Source of the DNA: an uncultured Bacteroidales bacterium
GTDB lineage: Bacteria > Bacteroidota > Bacteroidia > Bacteroidales > P3
Length of the DNA stretch: 34,772 nt
NCBI GenBank assembly: GCA_900314725.1
Contig: OMWJ01000017.1
Span: 1 to 34,772, forward strand
Direction: 5' to 3'
In this document: positions 1 to 7,796 of the stretch, in pieces
Position numbering within the stretch: the stretch's first letter is position 1
How the letters are laid out: each line of letters opens with the position of its first letter
Position numbers and translations under genes: made by a program
The notes under the pieces: model-generated
Seen by the model: the letters and a program-made list of their open reading frames with translations, nothing else
Told to the model about the DNA's origin: nothing
Databases searched by the model: none

Positions 1-10
1 TTTAGGAAAA

Positions 11-142
11 GAACCAAAAACAAGGCTTCGGTTGGAGTATAGACTACTACAGGAAAGGATAACCCCGCACTTCGTTACACTTCGTACGGAGCGAATGTAT
101 TTTTTCGATAAACTTTTTTAATAAAAAGCCAGACGTTTCACA
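11..142. repeat. Edge repeat copy C1 (degenerate)
   Basis: This stretch matches the two copies near 34.3-34.7 kb in order and orientation: gaaccaaaaacaagg (from 11), then aggaaag, then a GC-richer block at 61-93 (aaccccgcacttcg...gtacggagcg), then aacttttttaata and a short gacg/cgtc hairpin region. The block differs from the right-edge copies at a few bases, and the 12-bp palindrome there is imperfect here (ttcgtacgga). The first 288 bases hold no supported gene. After the repeat there is only AT-rich leader sequence up to the start at 289. Confidence 0.75.
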
Positions 143-288
143 ATATCGTCAAACATATAGTGAATGTTTTGCATAATTGCACTTATTATCGTGCGATGAA
201 AATAAATCATATTAAAAAACGTTTAAATAAAAAGGAGGATTCAGAAAAGCCTTTAAGTGTGTAGGAGAAATAAAAAAAGAAAACGAAT

Positions 289-1212
289 ATGAAACAGATT
301 GCAATTAACCTATATGTAGGTGGTTTATTATTGGTGCTTTTAAGTCTTAACTTATCAGCGCAAGAGACAGATGACAGTTATATTCCTTTGATCAACAAAC
401 AAGAAAGTCAGACTTGGATATATGACACATGGGGAGGCGAAGGTCCTTCAAGTTATAACCGTCTTACTATGGATAATCACGACAGTGTAATAGATGGAGT
501 ATCTTATTCCGTTGTCCATAGTTATAAGTATGATTACTATCATAACTATAGACCCGATACCATCATTGAAGAGGATTTTCTTTTGCGTGAGGAAAATCAG
601 AAGGTTTTTGTTTACAATTCTTATGGCGAGCGTCTATTATATGATTATTCCTTAAATATAGGAGATACATTTGCTTGTTCCTATGATTTGTCCATGAAAG
701 TTATCAGCATTGATACTTTAGATATTCTAATCAATGGACAGCGATGCAGGAAATGGTCATTTGCTTATTATTGGGAAGGAGACACAACAAACCTTTTTAC
801 TATGTCTGACGGAGTAGAATGGATAGAGGGTATAGGATCTACTAAAGGATTATTATTCTATGATGTAGCGAGTACTCTTATAGCAGGAGGAGGATATATG
901 AACGGCAGGCTTCGCTGCTATGAATATGAAGAAGATTTGATATATCATAAGGAATCATCTGATGATTGCGAAAATCATCTTCTTGGAATAGGAACTGTGG
1001 ATAAAGAATCGCTGCTTCTTTATCCAAATCCCGCAAAAGAAAGTATAACCCTTGAAGCAATGGAGGATATATTTATCTACAACTCTCTTGGCCAAATGGT
1101 AAGACAAATACCAAATCCAAAAGGCAAGACAACAATCTCTATTTCCGAACTGCCAAAAGGAATATACTATCTTAAATCAGGAGATAGACAACAAAAACTT
1201 ATAAAAGAATAA
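289..1212 (+). CDS. T9SS type A sorting domain-containing secreted protein
   Basis: A 307-residue protein of unknown function that is probably exported to the cell surface or outside the cell. Residues 1-25 form a signal peptide with a hydrophobic core ending in LSAQ. The C-terminal ~65 residues have the type A T9SS sorting pattern: LYPNPAKESITLE, a short strand with YNSLGQMV, ISISELPKGIYYLK, and a basic end (QQKLIKE). The middle part (about 26-240) is rich in Tyr, Asp and Trp and resembles the poorly characterised Bacteroidota cargo proteins; no catalytic motif was recognised. It stands alone, with a repeat region upstream and the R1 hairpin element directly after the stop. The export route is well supported; the activity is unknown. 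Confidence 0.85.
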   Translation: MKQIAINLYVGGLLLVLLSLNLSAQETDDSYIPLINKQESQTWIYDTWGGEGPSSYNRLTMDNHDSVIDGVSYSVVHSYKYDYYHNYRPDTIIEEDFLLREENQKVFVYNSYGERLLYDYSLNIGDTFACSYDLSMKVISIDTLDILINGQRCRKWSFAYYWEGDTTNLFTMSDGVEWIEGIGSTKGLLFYDVASTLIAGGGYMNGRLRCYEYEEDLIYHKESSDDCENHLLGIGTVDKESLLLYPNPAKESITLEAMEDIFIYNSLGQMVRQIPNPKGKTTISISELPKGIYYLKSGDRQQKLIKE

Positions 1213-1213
1213 G

Positions 1214-1336
1214 TTTTTCTTTTGATAAAAAAAGAGTTGGTTTAAAAAAATTAACTCTTGATGTTTAGGGTATAAAGAGTTGGTTTTAAAAAATTAAAAC
1301 CAACTCTTTTTTTGCGAAAACGAAGACATTTTTGAA
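1214..1336 (-). repeat. Intergenic inverted-repeat element R1
   Basis: This is one of three related elements, reverse-complemented relative to R2 and R3. It holds the invariant 14-nt core CTTGATGTTTAGGG at 1257-1270, with inverted arms around it. One 17-bp perfect pair is 1227-1243 with 1297-1313. A competing 15-bp perfect pair is 1274-1288 with 1295-1309. The 3' side carries cgaagac followed by a T run, which matches the outer arm of R2. The alignment to R3, 33 kb away, is close to continuous over about 100 bases. Confidence 0.85.
1274..1313 (+). terminator. Hairpin terminator inside R1
   Basis: A perfect 15-bp stem (1274-1288 with 1295-1309, loop aaaaat) runs into a T tract ending at 1313, about 60 bases after the stop at 1212. 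It is a credible intrinsic terminator for the T9SS cargo gene. The left arm is a direct repeat of 1231-1243, so an alternative pairing with the same right arm is possible. Confidence 0.65.
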
Positions 1337-1436
1337 TAAGTCTTTTTAGTATTGACAACATTCTTGAAAAGGGTAAAAAGAAGGATGATATAAAAAAATA
1401 ACTTCATAAAAATTAACTCATTTCAATAACTTGTAG

Positions 1437-1444
1437 TAATTTTG
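1437..1444 (+). promoter_or_regulatory. Promoter -7 box for korAB
   Basis: TAATTTTG fits the Bacteroidota -7 consensus TAnnTTTG and lies 58 bases before the korA start. No good TTTG -33 element is seen at the expected 19-21 base spacing, so only the -7 element is supported. The rest of 1337-1502 is AT-rich and shows no gene. Confidence 0.5.
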
Positions 1445-1502
1445 CAGAATGTTTTCGCAATTGAAAACAATAATATTGAAATAGGAACATACATTTAAAA
1501 TT

Positions 1503-3356
1503 ATGGCAACCAAAGATATTATAAGAAAAAACGATGCTGTTGTCAGATTTGCTGGCGATAGCGGTGATGGAATGCAACTTTCCGGAACTTTGTTTTCTGA
1601 TACTTCTGCCTTAGATGGAAATGATATAGCAACATTTCCTGACTATCCTGCAGAGATTCGCGCTCCTCACAACACAATAGCAGGTGTATCTGGTTTTCAG
1701 GTGCATATTGGAAAAAACATTTACTCTTCTGGTGATAAGGCAGACGTACTTATCTGTATGAATCCTGCATCGCTGAAATCTAATCTAAAATGGGCAACAA
1801 AGGGTGCTACTATCATTGTGGATTTAGATACTTTTACAGAAGATGCTATCAAGAAGGCAGGGTATGAAACCTCTCCATTGGATTCTGATGAGTACTCTTC
1901 ATACAATATTGTGAAGGCTCCTATTACTACTCTCACCTTGGAGGCAGTAAAAGACATATTCACAGACAGAAAGAGTGCATTAAAATGCAGAAATATGTTT
2001 GCCTTGGGAATGATATTCTTCATCTTCGGCAAACAGACAACACATGCAGACGAATATCTACAGACTAAATTCAAAAACAAACCCGAGGTAGTAGAAGCAA
2101 ACCAAAAGGTAATACGCGCAGGCTACAACTATTGCGAGAACATAGATGTTCAAGAAGTGCCTTTGCAAAGATTGGAAGTAGATACTGCAGAAATGCCAAA
2201 AGGAAAATACAGAAACATAACGGGAAATATAGCAACAGCTTGGGGTTTGCTTGCTGCTGCAGAGAAATCTCGCCTAAATCTTTTCCTTGGCTCCTATCCT
2301 ATCACTCCTGCTACTGATATAATGGTAGAGTTAGCAAAAAGAAAGAGTTTAGGAGCAAGAGTATTCCAAGCCGAAGATGAGATAGCAGGCATATGTTCAG
2401 CAATAGGAGCATCATTCGCTGGTGCTTTGGCTTGTACCTCTACTTCTGGTCCTGGACTGTCATTAAAGAGCGAAGCATTAGGCTTAGCGGTTATGACAGA
2501 ACTTCCTTTGGTGGTAATAGATGTTCAGCGTGGTGGCCCTTCTACAGGCTTACCTACAAAAACCGAACAAGCTGACCTAAACCAAGCTTTATTTGGCAGA
2601 AACGGTGAAGCACCTTGTATTGTTGTTGCTCCATCTACTTCTGCGAACTGCTTCTATTGGGCTTTTGAAGCTGCAAGACTTGCCTTGGAAACAATGACTC
2701 CTGTTATACTTCTTTCCGATGCTTATCTTGGAAACGGGTCTCAGTTGTTTAAAATACCAAATATGAGTGATTTCCCTGAGATTCACCCACCATTTGCAAA
2801 ACCTAATGACCCAGATTTCCAACCATACAGACGTGATCCTAAGACATTGGTTCGTCAATGGGCTGTTCCTGGAATGGATGGTTTAAGACACAGAATAGGT
2901 GGCTTGGAAAAGACTGACGGAAAGGGCGAAGTTTCAACAGACAACCTTAACCACGAGAAAATGGTTCATTATCGTAAAGAAAAAATAGACAGATTGGCTG
3001 AACGTCTTCCTTTACAAGAAGTCTATGGAGATGAAGATGCAGAACTACTTGTTGTAGGCTGGGGTGGAACACACGGAGCTTTAAAAACTGCTGTCAATGA
3101 ATTGAGAGCAGAAGGCAAGAAAGTAGCATATACACACTTCCACTATATCTCTCCTTTACCTAAGAACACAGAAGAGATACTTAGAAAGTATAAGAAAATC
3201 GTTGTATGTGAGTTAAATATGGGACAATTCGTAAATTACCTACGAATGAATTATCAAGGAATTATGTTCCATCAATACAACAAGGTTCAAGGCTTGCCTT
3301 TTGAGGTTACTGAATTGAAACAAGAGTTTAATAAAATAATGAACGGAGGAAATTAA
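1503..3356 (+). CDS. korA: 2-oxoacid:ferredoxin oxidoreductase, alpha subunit with fused gamma domain (KorA type)
   Basis: The alpha subunit of a thiamine-diphosphate enzyme that makes acyl-CoA, CO2 and reduced ferredoxin from a 2-oxoacid, most likely 2-oxoglutarate. At 617 residues it has the long form in which the gamma domain comes first (about 10-190, beginning VRFAGDSGDGMQLSG). The pyrimidine-binding domain follows, with LGSYPITPATDIM, QAEDEIAGI and the TSTSGPGLSLKSE loop, and a C-terminal domain with VGWGGTHGAL and HFHYISPLP. It is followed after two bases by the beta subunit. No separate gamma or delta ferredoxin-like subunit is present, as expected for this class. Substrate choice (2-oxoglutarate over other oxoacids) is inferred from architecture. 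Confidence 0.9.
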   Translation: MATKDIIRKNDAVVRFAGDSGDGMQLSGTLFSDTSALDGNDIATFPDYPAEIRAPHNTIAGVSGFQVHIGKNIYSSGDKADVLICMNPASLKSNLKWATKGATIIVDLDTFTEDAIKKAGYETSPLDSDEYSSYNIVKAPITTLTLEAVKDIFTDRKSALKCRNMFALGMIFFIFGKQTTHADEYLQTKFKNKPEVVEANQKVIRAGYNYCENIDVQEVPLQRLEVDTAEMPKGKYRNITGNIATAWGLLAAAEKSRLNLFLGSYPITPATDIMVELAKRKSLGARVFQAEDEIAGICSAIGASFAGALACTSTSGPGLSLKSEALGLAVMTELPLVVIDVQRGGPSTGLPTKTEQADLNQALFGRNGEAPCIVVAPSTSANCFYWAFEAARLALETMTPVILLSDAYLGNGSQLFKIPNMSDFPEIHPPFAKPNDPDFQPYRRDPKTLVRQWAVPGMDGLRHRIGGLEKTDGKGEVSTDNLNHEKMVHYRKEKIDRLAERLPLQEVYGDEDAELLVVGWGGTHGALKTAVNELRAEGKKVAYTHFHYISPLPKNTEEILRKYKKIVVCELNMGQFVNYLRMNYQGIMFHQYNKVQGLPFEVTELKQEFNKIMNGGN

Positions 3357-3358
3357 TC

Positions 3359-4378
3359 ATGATAGAACATTCAAACGTTGCTTTAACCAAAGCTGACTTT
3401 GCGTCAAATCAAATGGTAAAATGGTGTCCTGGATGCGGTGATCACGCTATTCTTGCTGCCGTTCATAATGTTTTCCCTAAGATTAATTATAAGAAAGAAG
3501 ATTACTGTATTGTCTCTGGTATAGGCTGTTCCTCTCGTTTTCCTTATTATGTTAATTCATATGGTTTTCATGGTATTCACGGAAGACCAGCAGCTATAGC
3601 AACAGGGGTAAAGATAGCCAATCCAAATCTTTCTGTTTGGATTACTTCAGGTGACGGTGATAGCACTGCCATTGGTGGAAACCACTTTATGCATCTTATC
3701 CGTAGAAATATGGATGTCAATCTGATAATGTTCAACAACAGAATATATGGCTTGACTAAAGGACAGTACTCTCCGACCACTAAACAAGGGCAGGTAACAA
3801 AGACTTCTCCGTTTGGCGTTATTGACTATCAACTTAATCCTGGCGAGTTGGTTCTTGGAGTAAGAGGTACTTTCTTTGCAAGAGCTATAGATTCTCAAAG
3901 TGCTTCTCTGCAAAAAGTCTGTGAGCGTATGGCTGCCCATGATGGTACTGCTGTTGTGGAAGTTCTTCAAAACTGTATGATATTTAACAACGGAACACAT
4001 GCTGACGTTACTGACAAAGATATTCGTGAAGACAGACAGCTATGGGTTGAACACGGCAAACCAATGATATTTGGTAAGAATAGAGACAAAGGTTTGGTTA
4101 TGGTTGGAAGAAGTCTTAAAGTTGTAAAACTTGGAAATGGTATCACCGAAAAAGATATTATGATTCACGACGAAACAACTGAGGACACAGGTATTCACCA
4201 CATGCTTGCACAAATGCGTCCGCCAGAGTTCCCTATGGTATTTGGTGTTATACGTGCAGTGAAGAAACCTACTTATAATGAAATGTTCAAAGCACAAGAA
4301 GAAGAACAGATACAACACGGTTCTGTTCATAATGTTGATGAACTGTTAAACTCAGGTGAAACTTGGGAGATAAAATAA
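3359..4378 (+). CDS. korB: 2-oxoacid:ferredoxin oxidoreductase, beta subunit (KorB type)
   Basis: The TPP- and [4Fe-4S]-binding beta subunit that pairs with the preceding korA. Cluster ligands are visible as WCPGCGDH near the N-terminus, GIGCSSRFPYY, and a later LQNCMIFNNG. The TPP/Mg motif is GDGDSTAIGGNHF followed by NRIYGLTKGQ. The length of 339 residues is normal for the two-subunit family. The start lies two bases after the korA stop, with a purine-rich aacggagga just before it, so the two are translated together. The C-terminus (PEFPMVFGVIRAV...) matches the family's end. Together with KorA it acts in the cytoplasm and supplies reduced ferredoxin. Confidence 0.92.
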   Translation: MIEHSNVALTKADFASNQMVKWCPGCGDHAILAAVHNVFPKINYKKEDYCIVSGIGCSSRFPYYVNSYGFHGIHGRPAAIATGVKIANPNLSVWITSGDGDSTAIGGNHFMHLIRRNMDVNLIMFNNRIYGLTKGQYSPTTKQGQVTKTSPFGVIDYQLNPGELVLGVRGTFFARAIDSQSASLQKVCERMAAHDGTAVVEVLQNCMIFNNGTHADVTDKDIREDRQLWVEHGKPMIFGKNRDKGLVMVGRSLKVVKLGNGITEKDIMIHDETTEDTGIHHMLAQMRPPEFPMVFGVIRAVKKPTYNEMFKAQEEEQIQHGSVHNVDELLNSGETWEIK

Positions 4379-4405
4379 CTGATTAGAAATAATGTCAAAA
4401 CTATT

Positions 4406-4438
4406 AAAGGTTGCGTTCAGTTTCGCAACCTTTTTTTT
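4406..4438 (+). terminator. Intrinsic terminator after korAB
   Basis: A 10-bp perfect stem, aaaggttgcg at 4406-4415 with its complement at 4424-4433, has an 8-base loop (ttcagttt). The T run continues to 4438. It lies 28 bases after the korB stop, between two convergent genes. Confidence 0.9.
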
Positions 4439-4442
4439 GTTA

Positions 4443-5522
4443 TTATTGTTTTTGTTTTACTTGAGGGTCAAGGTAGCCGTATATTATATCGGTAACAATG
4501 TTTATCAGTACTAAAAATATACAAACAACCAACAAAGAAGCCATAATCACAGGAAAGTCGTATGTCTCCAAACTATTGACTATCACAACTCCCATACCTT
4601 TCCAATCAAATATATATTCAACAAAAACAGCCCCAGCTACTAAAGAAGCGAACCACCCACTGACTGCCGTGATGACAGGATTGAGAGTATTCTTCAAAGC
4701 ATGATGATAGATGACCTGAAATGTTGAAAGCCCTTTTGCCTTAGCAGTACGTATATAATCTTGTTGAAAGACATCGTGCATAGTGCTTTTTGTCAGTTCT
4801 GTTATCACTGCCAAAGGACGAATACCAAGAGTAAGAGCTGGAAGGATAAGGTTCTTTAAACAAATATGTTCTCCCTCGCCCATGTCATCCACTACTTTCA
4901 AAGAACCGAACATAGAAAGATGTGTCCAATCCGATAGTTTGAAGGCAAAGAACCAGGCAATAATAATGGCAGCAAAGAAAGATGGCAAACTCATACCTAT
5001 AGAAGTAATGACCTGAATAAGTCTATCTACCCACGTGTTTATATATATGGAAGAAATACTTCCCAAAATAACTCCTACAACAAAGGCAAACAATATGCTA
5101 GCAAGAGCAAGGATGATAGTATTAGGCAATGCCTCTGAAAGCATTTCACTGACATTTCTTTTACTTTGATAGCTCTGCCTTAGATAAGGTTTTTTTAACA
5201 CTATCTTTGTTGTGCCTAGATTAAGAAGGGTTACAGCAGATGTGTATTTTTGTTTATCAAAATAGAAATAACTTGTTTGTGTAGTAGAGTAAAAAGAAAG
5301 AGGAGAAATATCGTTAAGGTAGTTAAAGTATTGAGTGCTTACAGGTCTATCCAAACCAAGTTCCTTGTGTATTCTATCAACACTTTCTTTGTCAGCCCTC
5401 TGCCCTAACATCATACGAGCAGGATCTCCGGGTAGTATATTAAAAAGAAAGAATACTAAGCTAACTACACCGAAGATAACTAACAAACCGTAACCTAATT
5501 TCCTTAGAACAAAAGAAAACAT
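4443..5522 (-). CDS. ABC transporter permease, DppB/OppB-like
   Basis: An inner-membrane permease of the binding-protein-dependent peptide/nickel type, 359 residues. The N-terminal TM helix and the FFLFNILPGDPARMMLGQRAD segment are typical of DppB-like subunits. After a roughly 100-residue periplasmic stretch there are five further TM helices. The EAA loop is recognisable around TAKAKGLSTFQVIYHHALKN, and the end (DIIYGYLDPQVK) is the usual family end. The gene lies 21 bases downstream of the DoxX-like gene and is probably co-transcribed with it. No second permease, ATPase or binding protein is nearby, so it is an orphan subunit in this window. The substrate cannot be told. Confidence 0.88.
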   Translation of the reverse strand: MFSFVLRKLGYGLLVIFGVVSLVFFLFNILPGDPARMMLGQRADKESVDRIHKELGLDRPVSTQYFNYLNDISPLSFYSTTQTSYFYFDKQKYTSAVTLLNLGTTKIVLKKPYLRQSYQSKRNVSEMLSEALPNTIILALASILFAFVVGVILGSISSIYINTWVDRLIQVITSIGMSLPSFFAAIIIAWFFAFKLSDWTHLSMFGSLKVVDDMGEGEHICLKNLILPALTLGIRPLAVITELTKSTMHDVFQQDYIRTAKAKGLSTFQVIYHHALKNTLNPVITAVSGWFASLVAGAVFVEYIFDWKGMGVVIVNSLETYDFPVIMASLLVVCIFLVLINIVTDIIYGYLDPQVKQKQ

Positions 5523-5543
5523 CTTTTAAACCCTTTAAACGTT

Positions 5544-6686
5544 TTAGAAGTTTCTCCAAGCAAACTTTTCTTTTACCACTGCTTTTTTAATATGAACCAA
5601 TCCCGGATTAGAACGTATCATTGCTTTTATTGCCTTATCATCACAGGAATAGAAAAGGTAATCCTGCAAAGAATATTTTTCAGAAAAATCATACCAATCT
5701 TTTGGACTTGTAGCAGTGATTAATATGATGTTATTTTTTTCTTTATCAAGTTTATTTACATACTGCATCAGACGTTTCATTCCCTTTTCACTTGCTGTCT
5801 TCAAATTCCAGACAGCAATAATATAAAGATCTTGTGTAGTATCCCCTATTACATCAAGGCTTTCATCTTTTACCTCACCTAACTCAACTAAAGAAAAACC
5901 ATCTGCTGCGATTGTATTTGTGTTTATTATTCTTTCCTTGCCTTCTACGTATGTCCAATGTTCTGCAAAGTCAGGGTCTTCTTCATAGGCTTTCATCAAA
6001 GTCCCCTCACCTTCGCTTGCCATTGAGAACTCTTTTTCTTCTCCTGTCGCATTGTTTTTGTAGGTTGCGTATGCTAAAGGTGGTTTTTGCTCATCAAGAG
6101 TTGGAGCCATTTTATTTCCAACCTTCCACGGACGAAAATCTATTATAGGTTCATACATTATGTTTCTAACAGAAAAGCCTACACCTAATATAAGTGCAGC
6201 AATAGTAACCACAAAAGGTAGTCTTTTAGAATAATCTTCTTTCGCTTTTTTGTCAAACATAAATATTCCCATTAGAATAACATCTAATACGATGTTTTTC
6301 CAAAATGTCTGCCAATTGGTCAGCTTTATCGCATCGCCGAAACAACCGCAATCATCAACATTATTTGTCAGTGCGTCTATCAATGTCGTTATTGTAAAGA
6401 AAAGCATAAACAACAAGGCAACCCAACGAACAGGCTTCTTGTAGATATGTAAAAACATTGTAACACCTATCGTGAATTCCATTACACACAAAAACACCGC
6501 TATTATTATCGGAAATGTAAGTGCATCGTTGAGCATAAAACCAAAGCCAAAAACATTAAGATATTCTTCCACTTTGTAAGCAGTCCCCATGGGATCCACT
6601 GCTTTCACAAAACCGGAAAACATAAAAACAAGTCCAAATATTCCTCTAAGGATATAATCTGTTAGTCGCGAAACTTTATCATTCAT
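5544..6686 (-). CDS. DoxX-like membrane protein with thioredoxin-like C-terminal domain (BT_3928-type)
   Basis: A 380-residue inner-membrane protein. The first half has a DoxX/MauE-like four-helix membrane domain: RGIFGLVFMFSGFVKAVDP at the N-terminus and the Cys pair DDCGCFGDAIKL before another helix (about 1-170). The second half (about 200-380) looks like a soluble thioredoxin-fold domain without a CxxC pair: DLYIIAVWNLKTAS, IILITATSPKDW, and SNPGLVHIK, which resembles the cis-Pro region. The family is common in Bacteroidota and its function is unproven; a role in envelope redox or electron transfer is an inference. The gene precedes the orphan permease and has a -7 box at 6707-6714. Confidence 0.78.
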   Translation of the reverse strand: MNDKVSRLTDYILRGIFGLVFMFSGFVKAVDPMGTAYKVEEYLNVFGFGFMLNDALTFPIIIAVFLCVMEFTIGVTMFLHIYKKPVRWVALLFMLFFTITTLIDALTNNVDDCGCFGDAIKLTNWQTFWKNIVLDVILMGIFMFDKKAKEDYSKRLPFVVTIAALILGVGFSVRNIMYEPIIDFRPWKVGNKMAPTLDEQKPPLAYATYKNNATGEEKEFSMASEGEGTLMKAYEEDPDFAEHWTYVEGKERIINTNTIAADGFSLVELGEVKDESLDVIGDTTQDLYIIAVWNLKTASEKGMKRLMQYVNKLDKEKNNIILITATSPKDWYDFSEKYSLQDYLFYSCDDKAIKAMIRSNPGLVHIKKAVVKEKFAWRNF

Positions 6687-6706
6687 ATCTTCTATTTATT
6701 TTTTTG

Positions 6707-6714
6707 CAAAGTTA
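6707..6714 (-). promoter_or_regulatory. Promoter -7 box for the DoxX-permease pair
   Basis: On the minus strand this reads TAACTTTG (TAnnTTTG) and lies 20 bases upstream of the start at 6686. No clear TTTG is seen at the -33 spacing. Confidence 0.5.
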
Positions 6715-6815
6715 GTCATAAATTTTCAATCTCTGCTTTATTTTATCAATAATTTAAAAAGGATTTTATCACTTGTTAATCTGACAGGTCTTGTCTTATT
6801 ATATAGTAAGCATGT

Positions 6816-6853
6816 AAAAAAATCCTCTTGCTTTTTAAAACAAGAGGATTTTT
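6816..6853 (-). terminator. Intrinsic terminator of the TPR gene
   Basis: A perfect 13-bp stem, 6818-6830 with 6841-6853, has a 10-base loop and a U run on the minus strand. It lies just after the TPR gene stop at 6871 and upstream of the next promoter. Confidence 0.85.
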
Positions 6854-6870
6854 ATATCTGATTTCAAAAA

Positions 6871-7596
6871 CTATTTTTCCAATATTGTTTCCATACGAGT
6901 AATGTATTTCTCTATTTGTTGGAATTCTGGAGATGCAGGGTGATTAGTCTTTATCATTTTATAAGTATCTAACGCACTCTTATAATCTTTCTTCATCTCG
7001 TACGCTGTAGCCAACTTCATCAATATAGCAGGTGTAGTAAAATCATTAACATTAGTTGTTGATGCTTTCTTGTAGTAGTTTATTGCTTCGTCAATTTGGT
7101 TTAACTCCATATAGCAATCACCTACTAAACATTTTGCTTGAGAAGCCATGTATGCATCTTTTGGAGAAAAAGATTTTAAATAATCTAATGCTTCTTTGTA
7201 TTTACCTTGTTCAAGATAGATTCTACCAGCGTAATATTTTGCTAATTTGCCTTGCTTTGTAGAAGAATAATCATCACCTATTGCAACAAAACCCATGTGT
7301 TTTCCATCACCCTTTAAAGCTTTATCATATTCACCTTGTATATAATACTGTTCAGCAGCAAACATAGAGTTAGCAGCTTCTTTCTCCTGTGAAGGAATAT
7401 ACCAGAAACTATATAGACAAATCACAACCACAACAGCAACAACAGAAAGCAAAACAATTAAAAGAGTCTTTTTGTTTTTGTTTATGAATTGTTCTGCCTT
7501 TGCAAGTATATCTCCAACTTGAAGGTTCTCATTTTTCTCAACATTTCCGTTGTTTTCCACAACAGTTTTCTTGTTTTCTGTGTCCTTAGTACTCAT
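6871..7596 (-). CDS. Membrane-anchored tetratricopeptide-repeat protein
   Basis: A 241-residue protein with a charged cytoplasmic N-terminus, one strong TM helix (about residues 44-66, LLIVLLSVVAVVVVICLY) and a TPR region beyond it. Repeats are seen as AEQYYIQGEYDKAL, AKYYAGRIYLEQGKYKEAL, AKCLVGDCYMELNQIDEAI and MKLATAYEMKKDYKSAL. The topology resembles YfgM-like periplasmic TPR anchors, which help protein assembly in the envelope; that role is only suggested here. The start MSTKDTENKK at 7596 is chosen; an in-frame ATG four codons upstream (7608) is equally open. It is a single-gene unit with its own -7 box and terminator. Confidence 0.8.
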   Translation of the reverse strand: MSTKDTENKKTVVENNGNVEKNENLQVGDILAKAEQFINKNKKTLLIVLLSVVAVVVVICLYSFWYIPSQEKEAANSMFAAEQYYIQGEYDKALKGDGKHMGFVAIGDDYSSTKQGKLAKYYAGRIYLEQGKYKEALDYLKSFSPKDAYMASQAKCLVGDCYMELNQIDEAINYYKKASTTNVNDFTTPAILMKLATAYEMKKDYKSALDTYKMIKTNHPASPEFQQIEKYITRMETILEK

Positions 7597-7652
7597 TATT
7601 TTAATCAATTATATTCTGTTAAACTTATTTTCCTATTTTTAATTTCAGTTTG

Positions 7653-7660
7653 CAAAAATA
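7653..7660 (-). promoter_or_regulatory. Promoter -7 box for the TPR gene
   Basis: TATTTTTG on the minus strand fits TAnnTTTG and lies about 45-57 bases upstream of the possible starts. No -33 TTTG is seen at the right spacing. Confidence 0.45.
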
Positions 7661-7740
7661 TATCAATTATTTCAAATAGAGAATTTTTTCAATGTTTTTT
7701 ATCAAAAATTCTATTAAATTAAAAAAAAAGTAACTTTTTT

Positions 7741-7772
7741 TTTGTTTGTTTAAATATAATGATGTAACTTTG
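7741..7772 (+). promoter_or_regulatory. Consensus Bacteroidota promoter for the DHOD-like/holB/PBP operon
   Basis: TTTG at 7741-7744, a 20-base spacer, then TAACTTTG at 7765-7772. This is an exact fit to the Bacteroidota primary-sigma consensus. Transcription should start about 5-8 bases further on, which leaves a short leader before the ATG at 7797. It therefore excludes the upstream in-frame ATG at 7746, which lies inside the promoter. Confidence 0.88.
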
Positions 7773-7796
7773 CCTCCTCTAAAAACTTTAATTGAG

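Noticed and set aside
1721-2080. A 119-codon minus-strand frame inside korA.
   Set aside because: It is antisense to a strongly identified gene, has no promoter or recognisable protein features, and is a shadow frame.
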